A stretch of 64,000 nt of DNA, from contig JBGTBY010000030.1 in NCBI GenBank assembly GCA_041749075.1, positions 94,285 through 158,284 on the forward strand. The letters run 5' to 3'. Below the pieces are notes generated by a model. The model ran no database searches. It was not told the DNA's origin and saw only the letters and a list, made by a program, of their open reading frames with translations. A program made the position numbers and the translations under genes. This document shows, piece after piece, positions 33,859-43,409 of the stretch (positions within the stretch are counted from its first letter, which is position 1; every line of letters starts with the position of its first letter). This DNA comes from CAMTWZ01 sp041749075. GTDB taxonomy: Bacteria; Bacteroidota; Rhodothermia; Balneolales; HLUCCA01.

Positions 33859-34386
33859 ATGGGCTATAAATTCAGTATGCCCTGCCTGATGGGGCTAGCG
33901 CTTTGTGCGACCATGTCTCATGCGCAGACGATTTCACCCGGCGTGTTTAATCCATTGCCCGGAACGTTTTCCGGAGATGGCCGAAGCATGAGCGGTGTGA
34001 TCAGCGGAGTGAATACCGGCAATTCCAGCGGTACGGGTGGCTCCTTGAGCGGCGGTTTCTCCTATACTACTCCAGGAACAGTGGTATCGATCGACTCGCC
34101 GAAGACTCCCGAAACACCATTGGTTACGCGTTTGGATGGGAACTATCCGAATCCGTTCAATCCATCGACGGTGATCCGTTATCAACTTTCTACTGCCGGG
34201 AAGGCTCGACTCAGTGTGTATGACATACTTGGTCGGGAAGTGGCCGTCCTTGTGAACGAAGATCGTGCCGCTGGCCAATACCAAGTCACGTTCAATGCCT
34301 CGGGACTCAGTTCCGGCGTATATCTGTACCGAATGCAACTCAATGGCGAGGTGATCTCCACCCGTCGAATGACTTTAGTCAAATAA
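33859..34386 (+). CDS. Small T9SS cargo protein with Gly/Ser-rich middle
   Basis: A protein of about 175 residues: signal peptide (YKFSMPCLMGLALCATMSHAQ), about 60 residues rich in Gly, Ser and Thr with no recognisable domain (GVISGVNTGNSSGTGGSLSG), and a complete type A sorting domain (NYPNPFNPSTVIRYQL, VYDILGREVAVLVNED, STRRMTLVK). The sorting signal thus makes up about half of the protein. ATG 33859 is chosen because the upstream in-frame codons (from 33811) would precede the signal peptide. Confidence 0.78.
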   Translation: MGYKFSMPCLMGLALCATMSHAQTISPGVFNPLPGTFSGDGRSMSGVISGVNTGNSSGTGGSLSGGFSYTTPGTVVSIDSPKTPETPLVTRLDGNYPNPFNPSTVIRYQLSTAGKARLSVYDILGREVAVLVNEDRAAGQYQVTFNASGLSSGVYLYRMQLNGEVISTRRMTLVK

Positions 34387-34405
34387 TCCAACAACATCGA
34401 TTCCT

Positions 34406-35992
34406 ATGAAACGACTCCTATCTTTGGGCGTGTGCGCCCTTTTTGCCGTGAATGTGTCTGCCCAAGACATCGAACCGATTTTATCCGGTGCAACGGCCTC
34501 CTTCAAAGCAGCAGCGCCAAACGTTGCAAACGTAGCCGTGCCACAGGGCGTCAGCTATCAGGCTGTAGCCCGCAACGCCTCCGGTGAGATTCTTGCCAAT
34601 CAACCGGTCGGTCTTCGTGTCTCCATCTTGGCAAACTCGCCGACTGGGGATGTGCGCTATGTCGAAACCCATACTGTAACCAGCGACGCCTTCGGCGTGC
34701 TGAGTTTCGTGATCGGTGGTGGTACACCAGGTGATGGTGCCTTCTCGGATATCGACTGGAATGGCGAAGCCGTGTTTGTGAAACTCGAAGCCGATTTCGC
34801 AGGTGGCACAACCTATGCCGATCTCGGTGCAAGCCGGGTATGGTCGGTTCCCTTCGCTTTGGCCGCAGGCAATTCTTTCGACCCGAGCGTTCCCCGCATC
34901 ATCAATTCGGATGAGGGCGATTCGGCCATCGTGACCCGTGTGAGTGGAAACAAGTTCTCACCGGCCTACCAAAACTATGTGACGACTAACTCCCCGTCCG
35001 CAGGTGGCACGTTCACTCATGTGACACCGGCTGGCACGACTCCTACCTTTATTTATGGAACCTATAGTCGTGTGACCGGTCAAAATAACGCTGCCAATGC
35101 CACTGGAACAGGAACCTATGCCAGCTACAACGTGTCGGAAGGCACATCGAAAATCATAGCGGGATCCATCGGATTCTCAGTCGGCGCCGGCTCCGGCGAA
35201 ATCGTCCCATTCGGGGATCCGAAGGAGGCGAATGGCAACTTCGGATCCATCAACTTCGGTTTGTATGGGATAGCAAGAAACAATACCAACCTGAATACGG
35301 GTGTCTTCGGCTTCGCTGGTGGAAATGTAGGTGGTGCGCGAGGCAATGTTGGCGTTGAAGGTCAATCATTCACCAACAGCAATACCAACAACCTCGGGAT
35401 GGTCGCTTCGGCTGGAAACTCGTCGGTTCGAAATATCGGAATCAATGCTCGAGCGAATGGTGCAACCGCAGGCGACAACATCGGTGCTGAGATTTCCGTG
35501 AACAATGCGGCGGGCAATAATCTTGGTCTCATTGTGAACGCCAGCGGCACCAACGCCACCGCCATCATTTCCAATGGAAATATGACCGTGAATGGCAACA
35601 TCACCCATTCCGGAACCATTTCTCAATCATCGGATCGGAACTTGAAAGAGGGCCTCGCTCCGTTGTCCTCAACATTGTCCAAATTGATGAATTTGAACGT
35701 GTATTCGTATCAATACCGCAACGATACGGGTCTATCGCTTCCATCCGGCACGCATTTCGGTGTGATCGCCCAAGAAATGGAACTGCTGTTCCCGGATCTG
35801 GTGCATAACAATCGCCACATGGTGTCGACAGGTGAATCACTCGGAGCAGGACCTTCCGGTGAGACGGCTGTCGTCGAATTCAAATCGGTGAACTATACCG
35901 AGATGATTCCTGTTCTCATCAAAGCCATACAAGAGCAGCAGGAACAGATCGACGCCCTGAAGGCCGAAATCGAGCGCTTGCGCGGTGATTAA
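34406..35992 (+). CDS. Secreted protein with S74 intramolecular chaperone (endosialidase-type) domain
   Basis: A 528-residue exported protein (signal MKRLLSLGVCALFAVNVSAQ). The N-terminal part has a beta-sandwich (VSYQAVARNASGEILANQPVG, VETHTVTSDAFG) that is common in Bacteroidota surface proteins. The middle has low-complexity repeats with GNVGVEGQ and GNN-type turns, as in trimeric fibres. The C-terminal S74 domain starts at QSSDRNLKEGLAPL, where cleavage occurs before the Ser, and ends in a coiled coil (EQQEQIDALKAEIERLRGD). S74 domains trimerise and fold beta-helical fibres, then cut themselves off. Hence this is probably a trimeric surface or fibre protein. Confidence 0.87.
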   Translation: MKRLLSLGVCALFAVNVSAQDIEPILSGATASFKAAAPNVANVAVPQGVSYQAVARNASGEILANQPVGLRVSILANSPTGDVRYVETHTVTSDAFGVLSFVIGGGTPGDGAFSDIDWNGEAVFVKLEADFAGGTTYADLGASRVWSVPFALAAGNSFDPSVPRIINSDEGDSAIVTRVSGNKFSPAYQNYVTTNSPSAGGTFTHVTPAGTTPTFIYGTYSRVTGQNNAANATGTGTYASYNVSEGTSKIIAGSIGFSVGAGSGEIVPFGDPKEANGNFGSINFGLYGIARNNTNLNTGVFGFAGGNVGGARGNVGVEGQSFTNSNTNNLGMVASAGNSSVRNIGINARANGATAGDNIGAEISVNNAAGNNLGLIVNASGTNATAIISNGNMTVNGNITHSGTISQSSDRNLKEGLAPLSSTLSKLMNLNVYSYQYRNDTGLSLPSGTHFGVIAQEMELLFPDLVHNNRHMVSTGESLGAGPSGETAVVEFKSVNYTEMIPVLIKAIQEQQEQIDALKAEIERLRGD

Positions 35993-36009
35993 GGAGATTT
36001 AATCTCCTT
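35991..36009 (+). terminator. Hairpin after S74 gene
   Basis: AAGGAGAT and ATCTCCTT with a three-base loop, starting at the stop codon and followed by TT. Only eight base pairs, so a weak terminator call. Confidence 0.55.
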
Positions 36010-36080
36010 TAACAGTTTCAACACTGATTTACTGATAGCTTGGGTATGGTCTCGTTTTCCATACTCAAGCTATTTTTGTT

Positions 36081-37349
36081 TTGCATATTCAGTCTCGACT
36101 TTTCCTGACCATCGGCCTTCTGGCCACGATCGCTTGCTCCTCCGATGACCAAGCCAATAACGGTCGTCGGGAACAAACCACTCCAACGGTTGAAGTGACT
36201 CAAGCTCGTCATGGTAGTCTTCCGCTGGAAGAGCGCTTAAGTGGCGTAGTTCGGGCCCGCAACCAGACTGAGATTTTCCCGGAAGTGCCCGGTGTGGTGG
36301 TTGAAGTGCTCGTTTCGGATGGGCAGTATGTGCAGAAAAACCAACCTTTGGTTCGCCTGCGCGATACCGAGGCCCGCGAGCGTCTGCGACAGTCCCAAGC
36401 CGGACTCGAAATTTCCAAAGCACAGACCATGCAGGCTCAGGCTTTGCTGAACCAACGCCGCGGTCAGCTCGCGCGAAGCCGTGCCTTATCGGCACAAAAC
36501 ATGGAAAGTGTGGCCGAGCGCGAAGCACTCGAAGCCTTGGTGGAGCAAGCCGAAGCCGGCTTGATGCTCTCCCAAGCCCAAGAAAACCAAGCTTCATCTG
36601 TCTTGCGCGAAAGACAAACCGCCCTCGAAAATACGGTCGTCAAATCTCCAATCGGTGGCACGATCGGTCAGCGGAATGCGGAAATCGGACAAGTGGTGAA
36701 CAACAGCACTCGGATGTTCATTATCGGCGACCTCAGCTTGATGCACATCGAAGTGATTCTGAATGAACAGATGCTGAGCCGGGTCCGCATCGGTATGACC
36801 GCGCTCATCACATCCACCGCATTTCCCGACACGGTGATTGTCGCTTCGCTGAATCGCATCTCCCCATTCCTAAATCCTGCGTCCTATTCCACTCAAGGCG
36901 AGCTGGATGTTCCCAATTCGGGACGCCTCATCCGTCCGGGATCTTTTGTTTCTGTCGACATCCTCTATGGTGAAACCGAGCAAGCCACATTGATTCCGAA
37001 CAGCGCCTTGTACAAACATCCGCGTCAAGGCGTGGAAGGCATTTTCGTGGCACCGACCATGGCCCGCGAAATCACGTTCGCCGATGAACCCGGAACCCGC
37101 ACACCTGAATTATTTGGTCCGACTCCCGTCGAATTCCGCCCTGTCCGAATCATCGCGAAAGGTCGGGAAATGAGCGCCATCGCCGCGCTCGATTCCACCG
37201 CTTGGGTGGTGACGCTTGGGCATCAAATGCTCATCAATGACGCGAAAGAAGCGCGGGTGCGGATGGTGGAATGGCCCCACATCCTGAATCTTCAGCGCCT
37301 ACAGACGCGCGACCTCATCAATCTGATCAAAGACCAGTCCGATTCCTGA
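36081..37349 (+). CDS. RND efflux periplasmic adaptor (membrane fusion protein)
   Basis: A 422-residue HlyD/AcrA-type adaptor starting at TTG, with a lipoprotein signal (LATIACSS). Order: beta-barrel strands, a lipoyl half (VVVEVLVSDGQYVQKNQPLV), a long alpha-hairpin (RLRQSQAGLEISKAQT to LERAQ-like helices around 100-165), the second lipoyl half (TVVKSPIGGTIGQRNAEIGQ) and a membrane-proximal domain. It joins an inner-membrane RND pump to an outer-membrane channel. The stop overlaps the pump start (TGATG). No TolC-like gene is in this window. Confidence 0.92.
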   Translation: MHIQSRLFLTIGLLATIACSSDDQANNGRREQTTPTVEVTQARHGSLPLEERLSGVVRARNQTEIFPEVPGVVVEVLVSDGQYVQKNQPLVRLRDTEARERLRQSQAGLEISKAQTMQAQALLNQRRGQLARSRALSAQNMESVAEREALEALVEQAEAGLMLSQAQENQASSVLRERQTALENTVVKSPIGGTIGQRNAEIGQVVNNSTRMFIIGDLSLMHIEVILNEQMLSRVRIGMTALITSTAFPDTVIVASLNRISPFLNPASYSTQGELDVPNSGRLIRPGSFVSVDILYGETEQATLIPNSALYKHPRQGVEGIFVAPTMAREITFADEPGTRTPELFGPTPVEFRPVRIIAKGREMSAIAALDSTAWVVTLGHQMLINDAKEARVRMVEWPHILNLQRLQTRDLINLIKDQSDS

Positions 37350-40300
37350 TGCCAATTACTGAAACCTCCATCAAACGCCCGGTCGCTACGGCGATGGTTT
37401 TCCTGATCGTGATCACGTTGGGCATGATCGGGTTCCGCGAATTGCCGGTCGACCTGCTTCCACCGATCGAATTCCCCCAACTCACGGTCTATGTGAACTA
37501 CAGCAATGTGGGTCCGGAAGAGATGGAACGGCTCGTCACCGAACGAATCGAAAACGCGGTGGCCGGCATCCCGAATGTGGAACGCATCAGTTCCAACTCC
37601 AGCGAAGGCAATAGCCGTGTGACCTTGAATTTCCGACAAGGCATCAATCTGGATGAAGCCACCAATGATTTACGAGCTGCACTGGATCGTCTGCGGAGCG
37701 CATTGCCGGAAGAAGCGAGTCCGCCAGGCATCTGGAAATTCGACCCGAACGACTCTCCTGTTGTGGTTCTCGGCGCCCGTTCAAGCATGGACATTGCCAA
37801 ACTCACTCGATTGATCGAGCGCGATCTGGCGAAACGGTTCGAGCAGATTCCCGGTGTGGGATCCATTGATGTCTGGGGCGGCGTATCGTATGAAGTGCGC
37901 GTGGAAATGCTACGCGACCGTATGGCATCGGCCGAACTCACCGCGCAAGACGTGGTGGCCGCGATCAGCGCGGAAAACACGAATCAACCCGGCGGCAATG
38001 TGAAGGACGGACTCAGCGACCTGTACATCCGCACATTGGGCGAATATGAAACCGTCGAAGACATCGCCAATACCGTAATCCGAGTCGTGGAAGGCGCACC
38101 GATTCGAGTTCGAGATGTGGCCCATGTGAGCTATGATTATCAGGACATCGGACGATTCATCGAAGTGAACGACCTTCCGATGGTGCGCTTCGGCATCCGC
38201 AAGCAGACCGGCGCCAATACCGTGGATGTGTCGAATCAGGTGCTGAAGGAAGTCGAGCTCATCAATTCGATGCGCTCCGACTTGGATCTGATCGTCATCC
38301 GCGATCAAAGCGTGTTCATTCAGGATTCCATCAACAATGTGAGGAATTCGGCGGTATGGGGCGGCATCCTCGCTGTGATCGTCTTGTTCGCGTTTCTGCG
38401 GAATGGCTCGACTGTGATGGTCATCGCCGTATCCATCCCCATATCCATCATCGCCACGTTCGCGCTGATGTACTTCGGCGGAATCACGTTGAATCAAATG
38501 AGTTTCGGCGGACTCGCCCTGGGTGTCGGTATGATTGTCGATAACGCGATCGTGGTGCTCGAGAACATCGTTCGAGCGCGTTTGGGCAAACATGGACGCA
38601 AGGAAGCGGCCATCATCGGAACCAAAGAAGTGACCGGTGCCGTGATCGCCTCCACCATCACCACTTGTGTGGTATTTCTTCCGGTTGTGTTCATGCAGAA
38701 CGTGATGGGCATCTTGTTCCAAGAACTGGCCACGGTTGTGGTGTTCGCCCTCATCTGCTCCTTGTTGGTGGCCCTTACTCTCGTTCCGATGTTGGCCAGC
38801 CGGTTCATGAGCGTGAATGTGGATGAAAAAGGGGATGAAGTCCAGACCCGCACACAGAAACTGTTTTCGCGTCTGGAAAATCGGTACGAGATTTTGCTGA
38901 CAAAAGCGCTGCATAACAAGAAAACCATCGTCTTTGGCGCCCTGAGTTTATTGATGATTTCCGCGTATGCGGTACGGACCATTTCCGTGGAATTGGCACC
39001 TCAATCCGAAGCGGATGAAATCCGAATCCGCATGCGGATGGATGATGGAACCAATATTTCCGTGGTCCGAGAATATCTTGAAGAATTGGATGGCATCGTA
39101 CGCGAGATCATCCCACCGAATGTGGTGAAGCATTATTCCACCGAACTTCGAAACGGTCAAGGTGAAATTGAACTGGCGCTGCTTCCATTAAATCAGCTTT
39201 CCATATCTCCAAACGAACTGACCGATCAAATCCGTAAACGCATCACCGGCATCATCCCTGGTGCGGAAATCGATGTCCGCGCTCAGAGCGGCATGTGGAT
39301 CTTCCGCCGCATTTTCGGTTCCGGCGGCGGGGATGAAGCCCTTCAATTGCAGATCCGGGGTTACGACCTCGAAACGTCCGCTAGCTTAGCACGACAAGTG
39401 GTGTCCCGCATCGAACCCTTACCCGGCATCGTGGATGCACGTGTGGGCGAACGCGACGGCCGACCCGAACAGCGCATCAAGCTCGATCGCGAACGCATCG
39501 CCCAATTGGGATTGTCTTCGCGCCAAGTGGCAACCGCCATCCAGACCAACATCGGCGGTTCACGAGCCGGTTATTATCGGATTGATGGGGATGAGATTCC
39601 GATCAATGTCCGCCTCCGTCCCGAAGATCGACGCAATCTGCTCGATTTGGATAACATTTCGATCAAGGTTCCATCCGGGCAAGTGATTCCCATTTCGACG
39701 GTGATTTCGTCTGAAGCCGGACGTGGACCCACCAACATCGCCCGTGTGAACAGCCAGCGTGTCACCTATATCACCGCCAATCTAGAAACCGGTGTTCCTA
39801 TCGGCGATGCGGTGGGTCGGGTTCAGGAAGCATTGGTCGGAATGGACTTTCCGGAAGGATATTCCGTCTATTTCGGTGGCGAATACGAGGAACAGCAGAA
39901 GGCGCAGGCGGATTTCAATTTGGCCATCTTCATGGCGTTGGCCCTCATCTATATGGTGATGGCGGCGCAATTCGAACGGTTCTTGGATCCGCTCATCGTC
40001 ATGTTCTCGGTTCCGCTCGCACTCATCGGCATTGCGCCCGTGATGCTGCTCACCGGTACCACGCTGAACATGCAAAGTCTGATGGGAGTGGTGATGCTGG
40101 TCGGAATCGTGGTGAACAACGCCATACTGATTGTGGATTACATCAACCTGATGCGACGTGAAAAAGGACTTCCACTCGTGGAAGCGGTGATCGCCGCTGG
40201 TAAGCTTCGTCTTCGTCCGATTTTGATGACGACCCTCACAACCGTACTCGGCTTGCTTCCCCTTTCCTTCGGAATCGGTTCGGGTGGCGAGCTTCAAGCT

Positions 40301-40468
40301 TCGCTGGCTCGAGTCGTGATTGGAGGCTTGACCGCATCCACCCTCATCACCTTGGTATTCATCCCTGTTGTCTATGTAACCCTCACTTCCCGTGTGGAAC
40401 AATGGAGAGAAAACAGGGTGAAAGCGCTAAGTCCCCAAGCTATTGCATTTAGCGAAAGTACTCGTTAG
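37349..40468 (+). CDS. RND efflux transporter permease (HAE-1/AcrB-like)
   Basis: An inner-membrane pump of about 1039 residues. ATG 37349 gives the normal N-terminus (ITETSIKRPVATAMVFLIVI, first membrane segment) and overlaps the adaptor stop; a longer frame from 37271 is an extension into that gene. Twelve membrane segments with two large periplasmic loops are expected. The proton-relay segment reads SFGGLALGVGMIVDNAIVV with its Asp, and the C-terminal half has LMGVVMLVGIVVNNAILI and the LRPILMTTLTTVLGLLPLS signature. The drug or lipid substrate cannot be predicted. Confidence 0.95.
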   Translation: MPITETSIKRPVATAMVFLIVITLGMIGFRELPVDLLPPIEFPQLTVYVNYSNVGPEEMERLVTERIENAVAGIPNVERISSNSSEGNSRVTLNFRQGINLDEATNDLRAALDRLRSALPEEASPPGIWKFDPNDSPVVVLGARSSMDIAKLTRLIERDLAKRFEQIPGVGSIDVWGGVSYEVRVEMLRDRMASAELTAQDVVAAISAENTNQPGGNVKDGLSDLYIRTLGEYETVEDIANTVIRVVEGAPIRVRDVAHVSYDYQDIGRFIEVNDLPMVRFGIRKQTGANTVDVSNQVLKEVELINSMRSDLDLIVIRDQSVFIQDSINNVRNSAVWGGILAVIVLFAFLRNGSTVMVIAVSIPISIIATFALMYFGGITLNQMSFGGLALGVGMIVDNAIVVLENIVRARLGKHGRKEAAIIGTKEVTGAVIASTITTCVVFLPVVFMQNVMGILFQELATVVVFALICSLLVALTLVPMLASRFMSVNVDEKGDEVQTRTQKLFSRLENRYEILLTKALHNKKTIVFGALSLLMISAYAVRTISVELAPQSEADEIRIRMRMDDGTNISVVREYLEELDGIVREIIPPNVVKHYSTELRNGQGEIELALLPLNQLSISPNELTDQIRKRITGIIPGAEIDVRAQSGMWIFRRIFGSGGGDEALQLQIRGYDLETSASLARQVVSRIEPLPGIVDARVGERDGRPEQRIKLDRERIAQLGLSSRQVATAIQTNIGGSRAGYYRIDGDEIPINVRLRPEDRRNLLDLDNISIKVPSGQVIPISTVISSEAGRGPTNIARVNSQRVTYITANLETGVPIGDAVGRVQEALVGMDFPEGYSVYFGGEYEEQQKAQADFNLAIFMALALIYMVMAAQFERFLDPLIVMFSVPLALIGIAPVMLLTGTTLNMQSLMGVVMLVGIVVNNAILIVDYINLMRREKGLPLVEAVIAAGKLRLRPILMTTLTTVLGLLPLSFGIGSGGELQASLARVVIGGLTASTLITLVFIPVVYVTLTSRVEQWRENRVKALSPQAIAFSESTR

Positions 40469-40492
40469 ATTGCCACTTGGTATATTCTATAC

Positions 40493-41626
40493 ATGAAAAA
40501 CAACGGTAACATATTGATTTTGAACACGGACGAAGTGTCGCTGGGAGAACTGCGCGACGGACTCGTTCCGTATTTCAATGTGTTCACCGCTTCCGATACC
40601 CGCACTGCCGCACGTATTTTGAAGGAATTCGACATGCATGTGGCCTTGGTTGCGGATCGCCTGCCTAATATGAGTGGCCTCCAGTTTTGTGAAAGCATCA
40701 ACTCCACATTTCCCCAGTTGCTTTCGATATTGATGACATCCGGTCAGGATCTGTACGCCGTCAAAGCCGCCGTCAAATCAAAAAAACTGTTCGCTTACCT
40801 CAAAAAAGGATTCGATTTCGACGAAGCTCAAGTGGTATTGAGTCTGGCTGTTCAACAAAGCAACCTGATGGAAGACAACAAGTCGTTGTCGATCGAATTG
40901 AAGAAGTCTGTGGATGAACAGACCCGAATTTTGGACTTGTTCAAACGCTATGTGCCCGAACAAGTCGTTTCTCAAACTCTGTACCGCAACGACGATGATG
41001 TGATGGTGGGTGAAACCCGCGTCGTTTCGGTCCTCTTCGCCGATATCCGGAATTTCACTCGCTTCGCCGCTCGCGTGAGCCCGACAGATGTGGTATCCTT
41101 CCTGAATGATTTCTGGTCGATCATGACCGAGCCCGTACGCAAGAACTATGGTTCTGTGAACAAACTGATCGGCGATGGTATGCTAGCCGTATTTGGCGCT
41201 CCGAACAGCTACCTGGAAAATCAAGAGAACGCCGTTCAATGCGCGCTTGATATGATGGAAGCCCTCAAGAAAGTGAACATCATGTATCGCGATGTCTTGG
41301 GAGAAGAAATCAAGATCGGCATTGGAATCAATACCGGTGAAGTGGTTGTCGGAAATGTCGGCACCATCGATCACATCGAATACACCGTGATCGGCGATGC
41401 CGTGAACGTGGCGTCACGCATTGAAACGATGACCAAGAAGAAACCGAATTCCATCCTCATCAGCGAAAGCACTCTAATCGAAGTCGAGGGCGTGTTCGAC
41501 ACAACGGAATTCGAATCGTTGCAAATGTCCGGCAAAAAAGACCTCATACGTTTGTACGAGGTGACCGGACGTCGCAATGCCAACATCCAACCTCTGACCA
41601 GATCCGGTACGCACCGAGGCTACTGA
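40493..41626 (+). CDS. Receiver domain-class III adenylate cyclase
   Basis: A 377-residue protein. The N-terminal receiver has Asp55 (LVADRLPNMSG), MTSG and Lys104/105, with a short helical linker (ELKKSVDEQTRILDLFKRYVP) leading to a class III cyclase domain. The metal Asp184 (VLFADIRNFTRF) and Asp228 (LIGDGMLAVFG), a purine-binding Lys (VNKLIGDG) and EYTVIGDAVNVASRIE all fit adenylate cyclases of the cyanobacterial type. Phosphorylation of the receiver would set cAMP production. It lies next to a multi-kinase operon on the other strand, whose kinases are candidate phosphodonors; no cAMP receptor gene is in view. Confidence 0.9.
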   Translation: MKNNGNILILNTDEVSLGELRDGLVPYFNVFTASDTRTAARILKEFDMHVALVADRLPNMSGLQFCESINSTFPQLLSILMTSGQDLYAVKAAVKSKKLFAYLKKGFDFDEAQVVLSLAVQQSNLMEDNKSLSIELKKSVDEQTRILDLFKRYVPEQVVSQTLYRNDDDVMVGETRVVSVLFADIRNFTRFAARVSPTDVVSFLNDFWSIMTEPVRKNYGSVNKLIGDGMLAVFGAPNSYLENQENAVQCALDMMEALKKVNIMYRDVLGEEIKIGIGINTGEVVVGNVGTIDHIEYTVIGDAVNVASRIETMTKKKPNSILISESTLIEVEGVFDTTEFESLQMSGKKDLIRLYEVTGRRNANIQPLTRSGTHRGY

Positions 41627-41627
41627 G

Positions 41628-42263
41628 TTGAGGCTCTTAAAGTGGGTGTTGATCTGCGTGGGGGTTCTATTCACGCTTCCCTTGGTTCTAACGGTGGCCT
41701 TCCGTTGGATTCCACCTCCCATCACCGCATTCATGGTTCTTCATGTGATGGATGGAGGCGATCTGAACTACGATTGGGTGCCGATCGAAGAGATATCCAC
41801 TTGGGTGCCCAAGGCGATGGTGGCTTCGGAAGATCAGTTGTTCTGGGAACATGACGGATTTGATGTGAAGGCGATCAAAAAAGCCTTGGATGATCGTGAA
41901 CGCGGGCGTCGCGTGCGCGGTGCGAGTACCATCTCGCAACAAGTCGTCAAAAACTTGTTCTTATGGCCCGGACAAAGTTGGTTTCGAAAAGGCCTTGAAG
42001 CGGGTTACACCGTTTGGTTGGAGCTGGTTTTACCCAAGGAACGCATCATTGAACTATATGTGAACATCGCCGAGTTCGGTGATGGTGTTTACGGTGCTGA
42101 AGCGGCATCTCAGCAGTATTTCAAGAAGCCGGCGAAACGGATCACGGCGAGTCAGGCGGCATTGATGGCCGTCGTCCTCCCAAATCCGAAGAGGATGAAA
42201 ATCAGTAGTCCAGGCCCATATGTGCGCGGCCGTCAGCAGTGGGTGTTACGCCAAATGCTGTAA
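41628..42263 (+). CDS. mtgA: Monofunctional peptidoglycan glycosyltransferase
   Basis: A 211-residue GT51 enzyme that polymerises lipid II into glycan strands. One N-terminal membrane anchor (LLKWVLICVGVLFTLPLVLTV) is followed by ASEDQLFWEHDGFD with the catalytic Glu, GASTISQQVVKNLFL, KERIIELYVNIAEFG (second Glu) and GVYGAEAASQQYF. Length fits MtgA. The start is probably TTG at 41628, two bases after the cyclase stop. The last 18 bp overlap the convergent phosphatase gene. Confidence 0.93.
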   Translation: MRLLKWVLICVGVLFTLPLVLTVAFRWIPPPITAFMVLHVMDGGDLNYDWVPIEEISTWVPKAMVASEDQLFWEHDGFDVKAIKKALDDRERGRRVRGASTISQQVVKNLFLWPGQSWFRKGLEAGYTVWLELVLPKERIIELYVNIAEFGDGVYGAEAASQQYFKKPAKRITASQAALMAVVLPNPKRMKISSPGPYVRGRQQWVLRQML

Positions 42264-43409
42264 GGCCAGCAGTGTGATATCATCCGATGGATCGGCGCCG
42301 CGCGTGAAGGTCAGTACATCGGCCATGGCGCCTTTCACCAGATTCTCGGGCCCGCTATGGTTCGGTTTCGCCAAAAACGCCTCGAAGCGAGGCTCCTCAT
42401 ACATCTCGCCATCCGGATCCATCGCTTCGGTGACCCCATCCGTGAACAGCACGATCATATCGCCCTTGGCCAGCTTCACCTTTTTCACATCATACTCGAT
42501 GTTCGGAATTTTACCCAGAAGCAAGCCTTCGGTGGGTTCGAGCATTTCCACTGAGGCATCGGCGCGACGGATGTAGGGAAGATTGTGTCCGCCATTGCAA
42601 TAACGCACTTCTCCCGTTCGCGTGTTGTATACACCGTAAAACACCGTCACAAAAGTGGTCATCTCGCTCTCTGGAATGAGCATGGTGTTCACTTTACGCA
42701 GGCATTCCCCCGGATCCACCACTTGCGAGGCCACGGCCCGGATCATGGTTCTGCAAACCGCCATATAAATGGCGGCCGGGATGCCTTTTCCACTTACATC
42801 CCCGATCAGAAACGCGAGACGGTCCTCATCTAGGAAAAAAAAGTCGAACAGATCGCCACCCACATCTTTGGCGGCGGACATGCTCGCGTATATATCAAAT
42901 CCATTGCGCTCCGGATACGGCGGGTAGTCGCGCTTGAGAATCTTCTGCTGGATGCGGGCGGCGGTATCGAGCTCGAAGCGGATGCCCGAGAGTTGCTCTT
43001 TCGCTTTCATCGCTTCGCGGATGCGTCCCACTTCGTCGATCGTCTTGAGCATCGTGGTTTCGAGATCCGAGAAATCAATCGGTTTCGTGATGAAATCGAA
43101 GGCGCCACGGTTCATAGCGGTGCGGATATTGTCCATGTCGCCGTATGCGGACACGACCACGGTTTTCAAATCGGCCCGCTTCCGGTCACCTAGATGACCC
43201 AGCAACGTGAGGCCATCCATTTCCGGCATGTTGATGTCGGTCAGAATCAGGGAATACTCCGGATTCTCTTCCACCATCTTCAAGGCCACGGCGCCGTTTT
43301 CAGCGAAATCGAACAAATAGGCGCCATCACGGATTTGATGCCTGAACTTCTGAAGTACCAGCATCTGTAGATCGGGTTCGTCGTCGACAACAAGGATTCG
43401 GTTGGTCAT
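42246..43409 (-). CDS. Response regulator with PP2C/SpoIIE-type phosphatase output
   Basis: A 387-residue protein: receiver (Asp58 in ILTDINMPEMDG, Lys in ITKPIDF), a helical linker (ELDTAARIQQKILKRDYPP, the family's usual LQ..LLP region) and an RsbU/SpoIIE phosphatase domain with AAKDVGGDLFDFF, FLIGDVSGKGIPAA, GGHNLPY, FTDGVTEA and DDITLLAL. Such proteins dephosphorylate an anti-sigma-factor antagonist once the receiver is phosphorylated. It is the last gene of the kinase operon (4-bp overlap with the five-GAF kinase), so it is the likely output. No anti-sigma factor or STAS antagonist is in the window. Confidence 0.94.
   Translation of the reverse strand: MTNRILVVDDEPDLQMLVLQKFRHQIRDGAYLFDFAENGAVALKMVEENPEYSLILTDINMPEMDGLTLLGHLGDRKRADLKTVVVSAYGDMDNIRTAMNRGAFDFITKPIDFSDLETTMLKTIDEVGRIREAMKAKEQLSGIRFELDTAARIQQKILKRDYPPYPERNGFDIYASMSAAKDVGGDLFDFFFLDEDRLAFLIGDVSGKGIPAAIYMAVCRTMIRAVASQVVDPGECLRKVNTMLIPESEMTTFVTVFYGVYNTRTGEVRYCNGGHNLPYIRRADASVEMLEPTEGLLLGKIPNIEYDVKKVKLAKGDMIVLFTDGVTEAMDPDGEMYEEPRFEAFLAKPNHSGPENLVKGAMADVLTFTRGADPSDDITLLALQHLA

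Noticed and set aside
37271..37348. N-terminal extension of the RND permease.
   Set aside because: The residues are the shadow of the adaptor gene end; the ATG at 37349 gives the canonical start and overlap.
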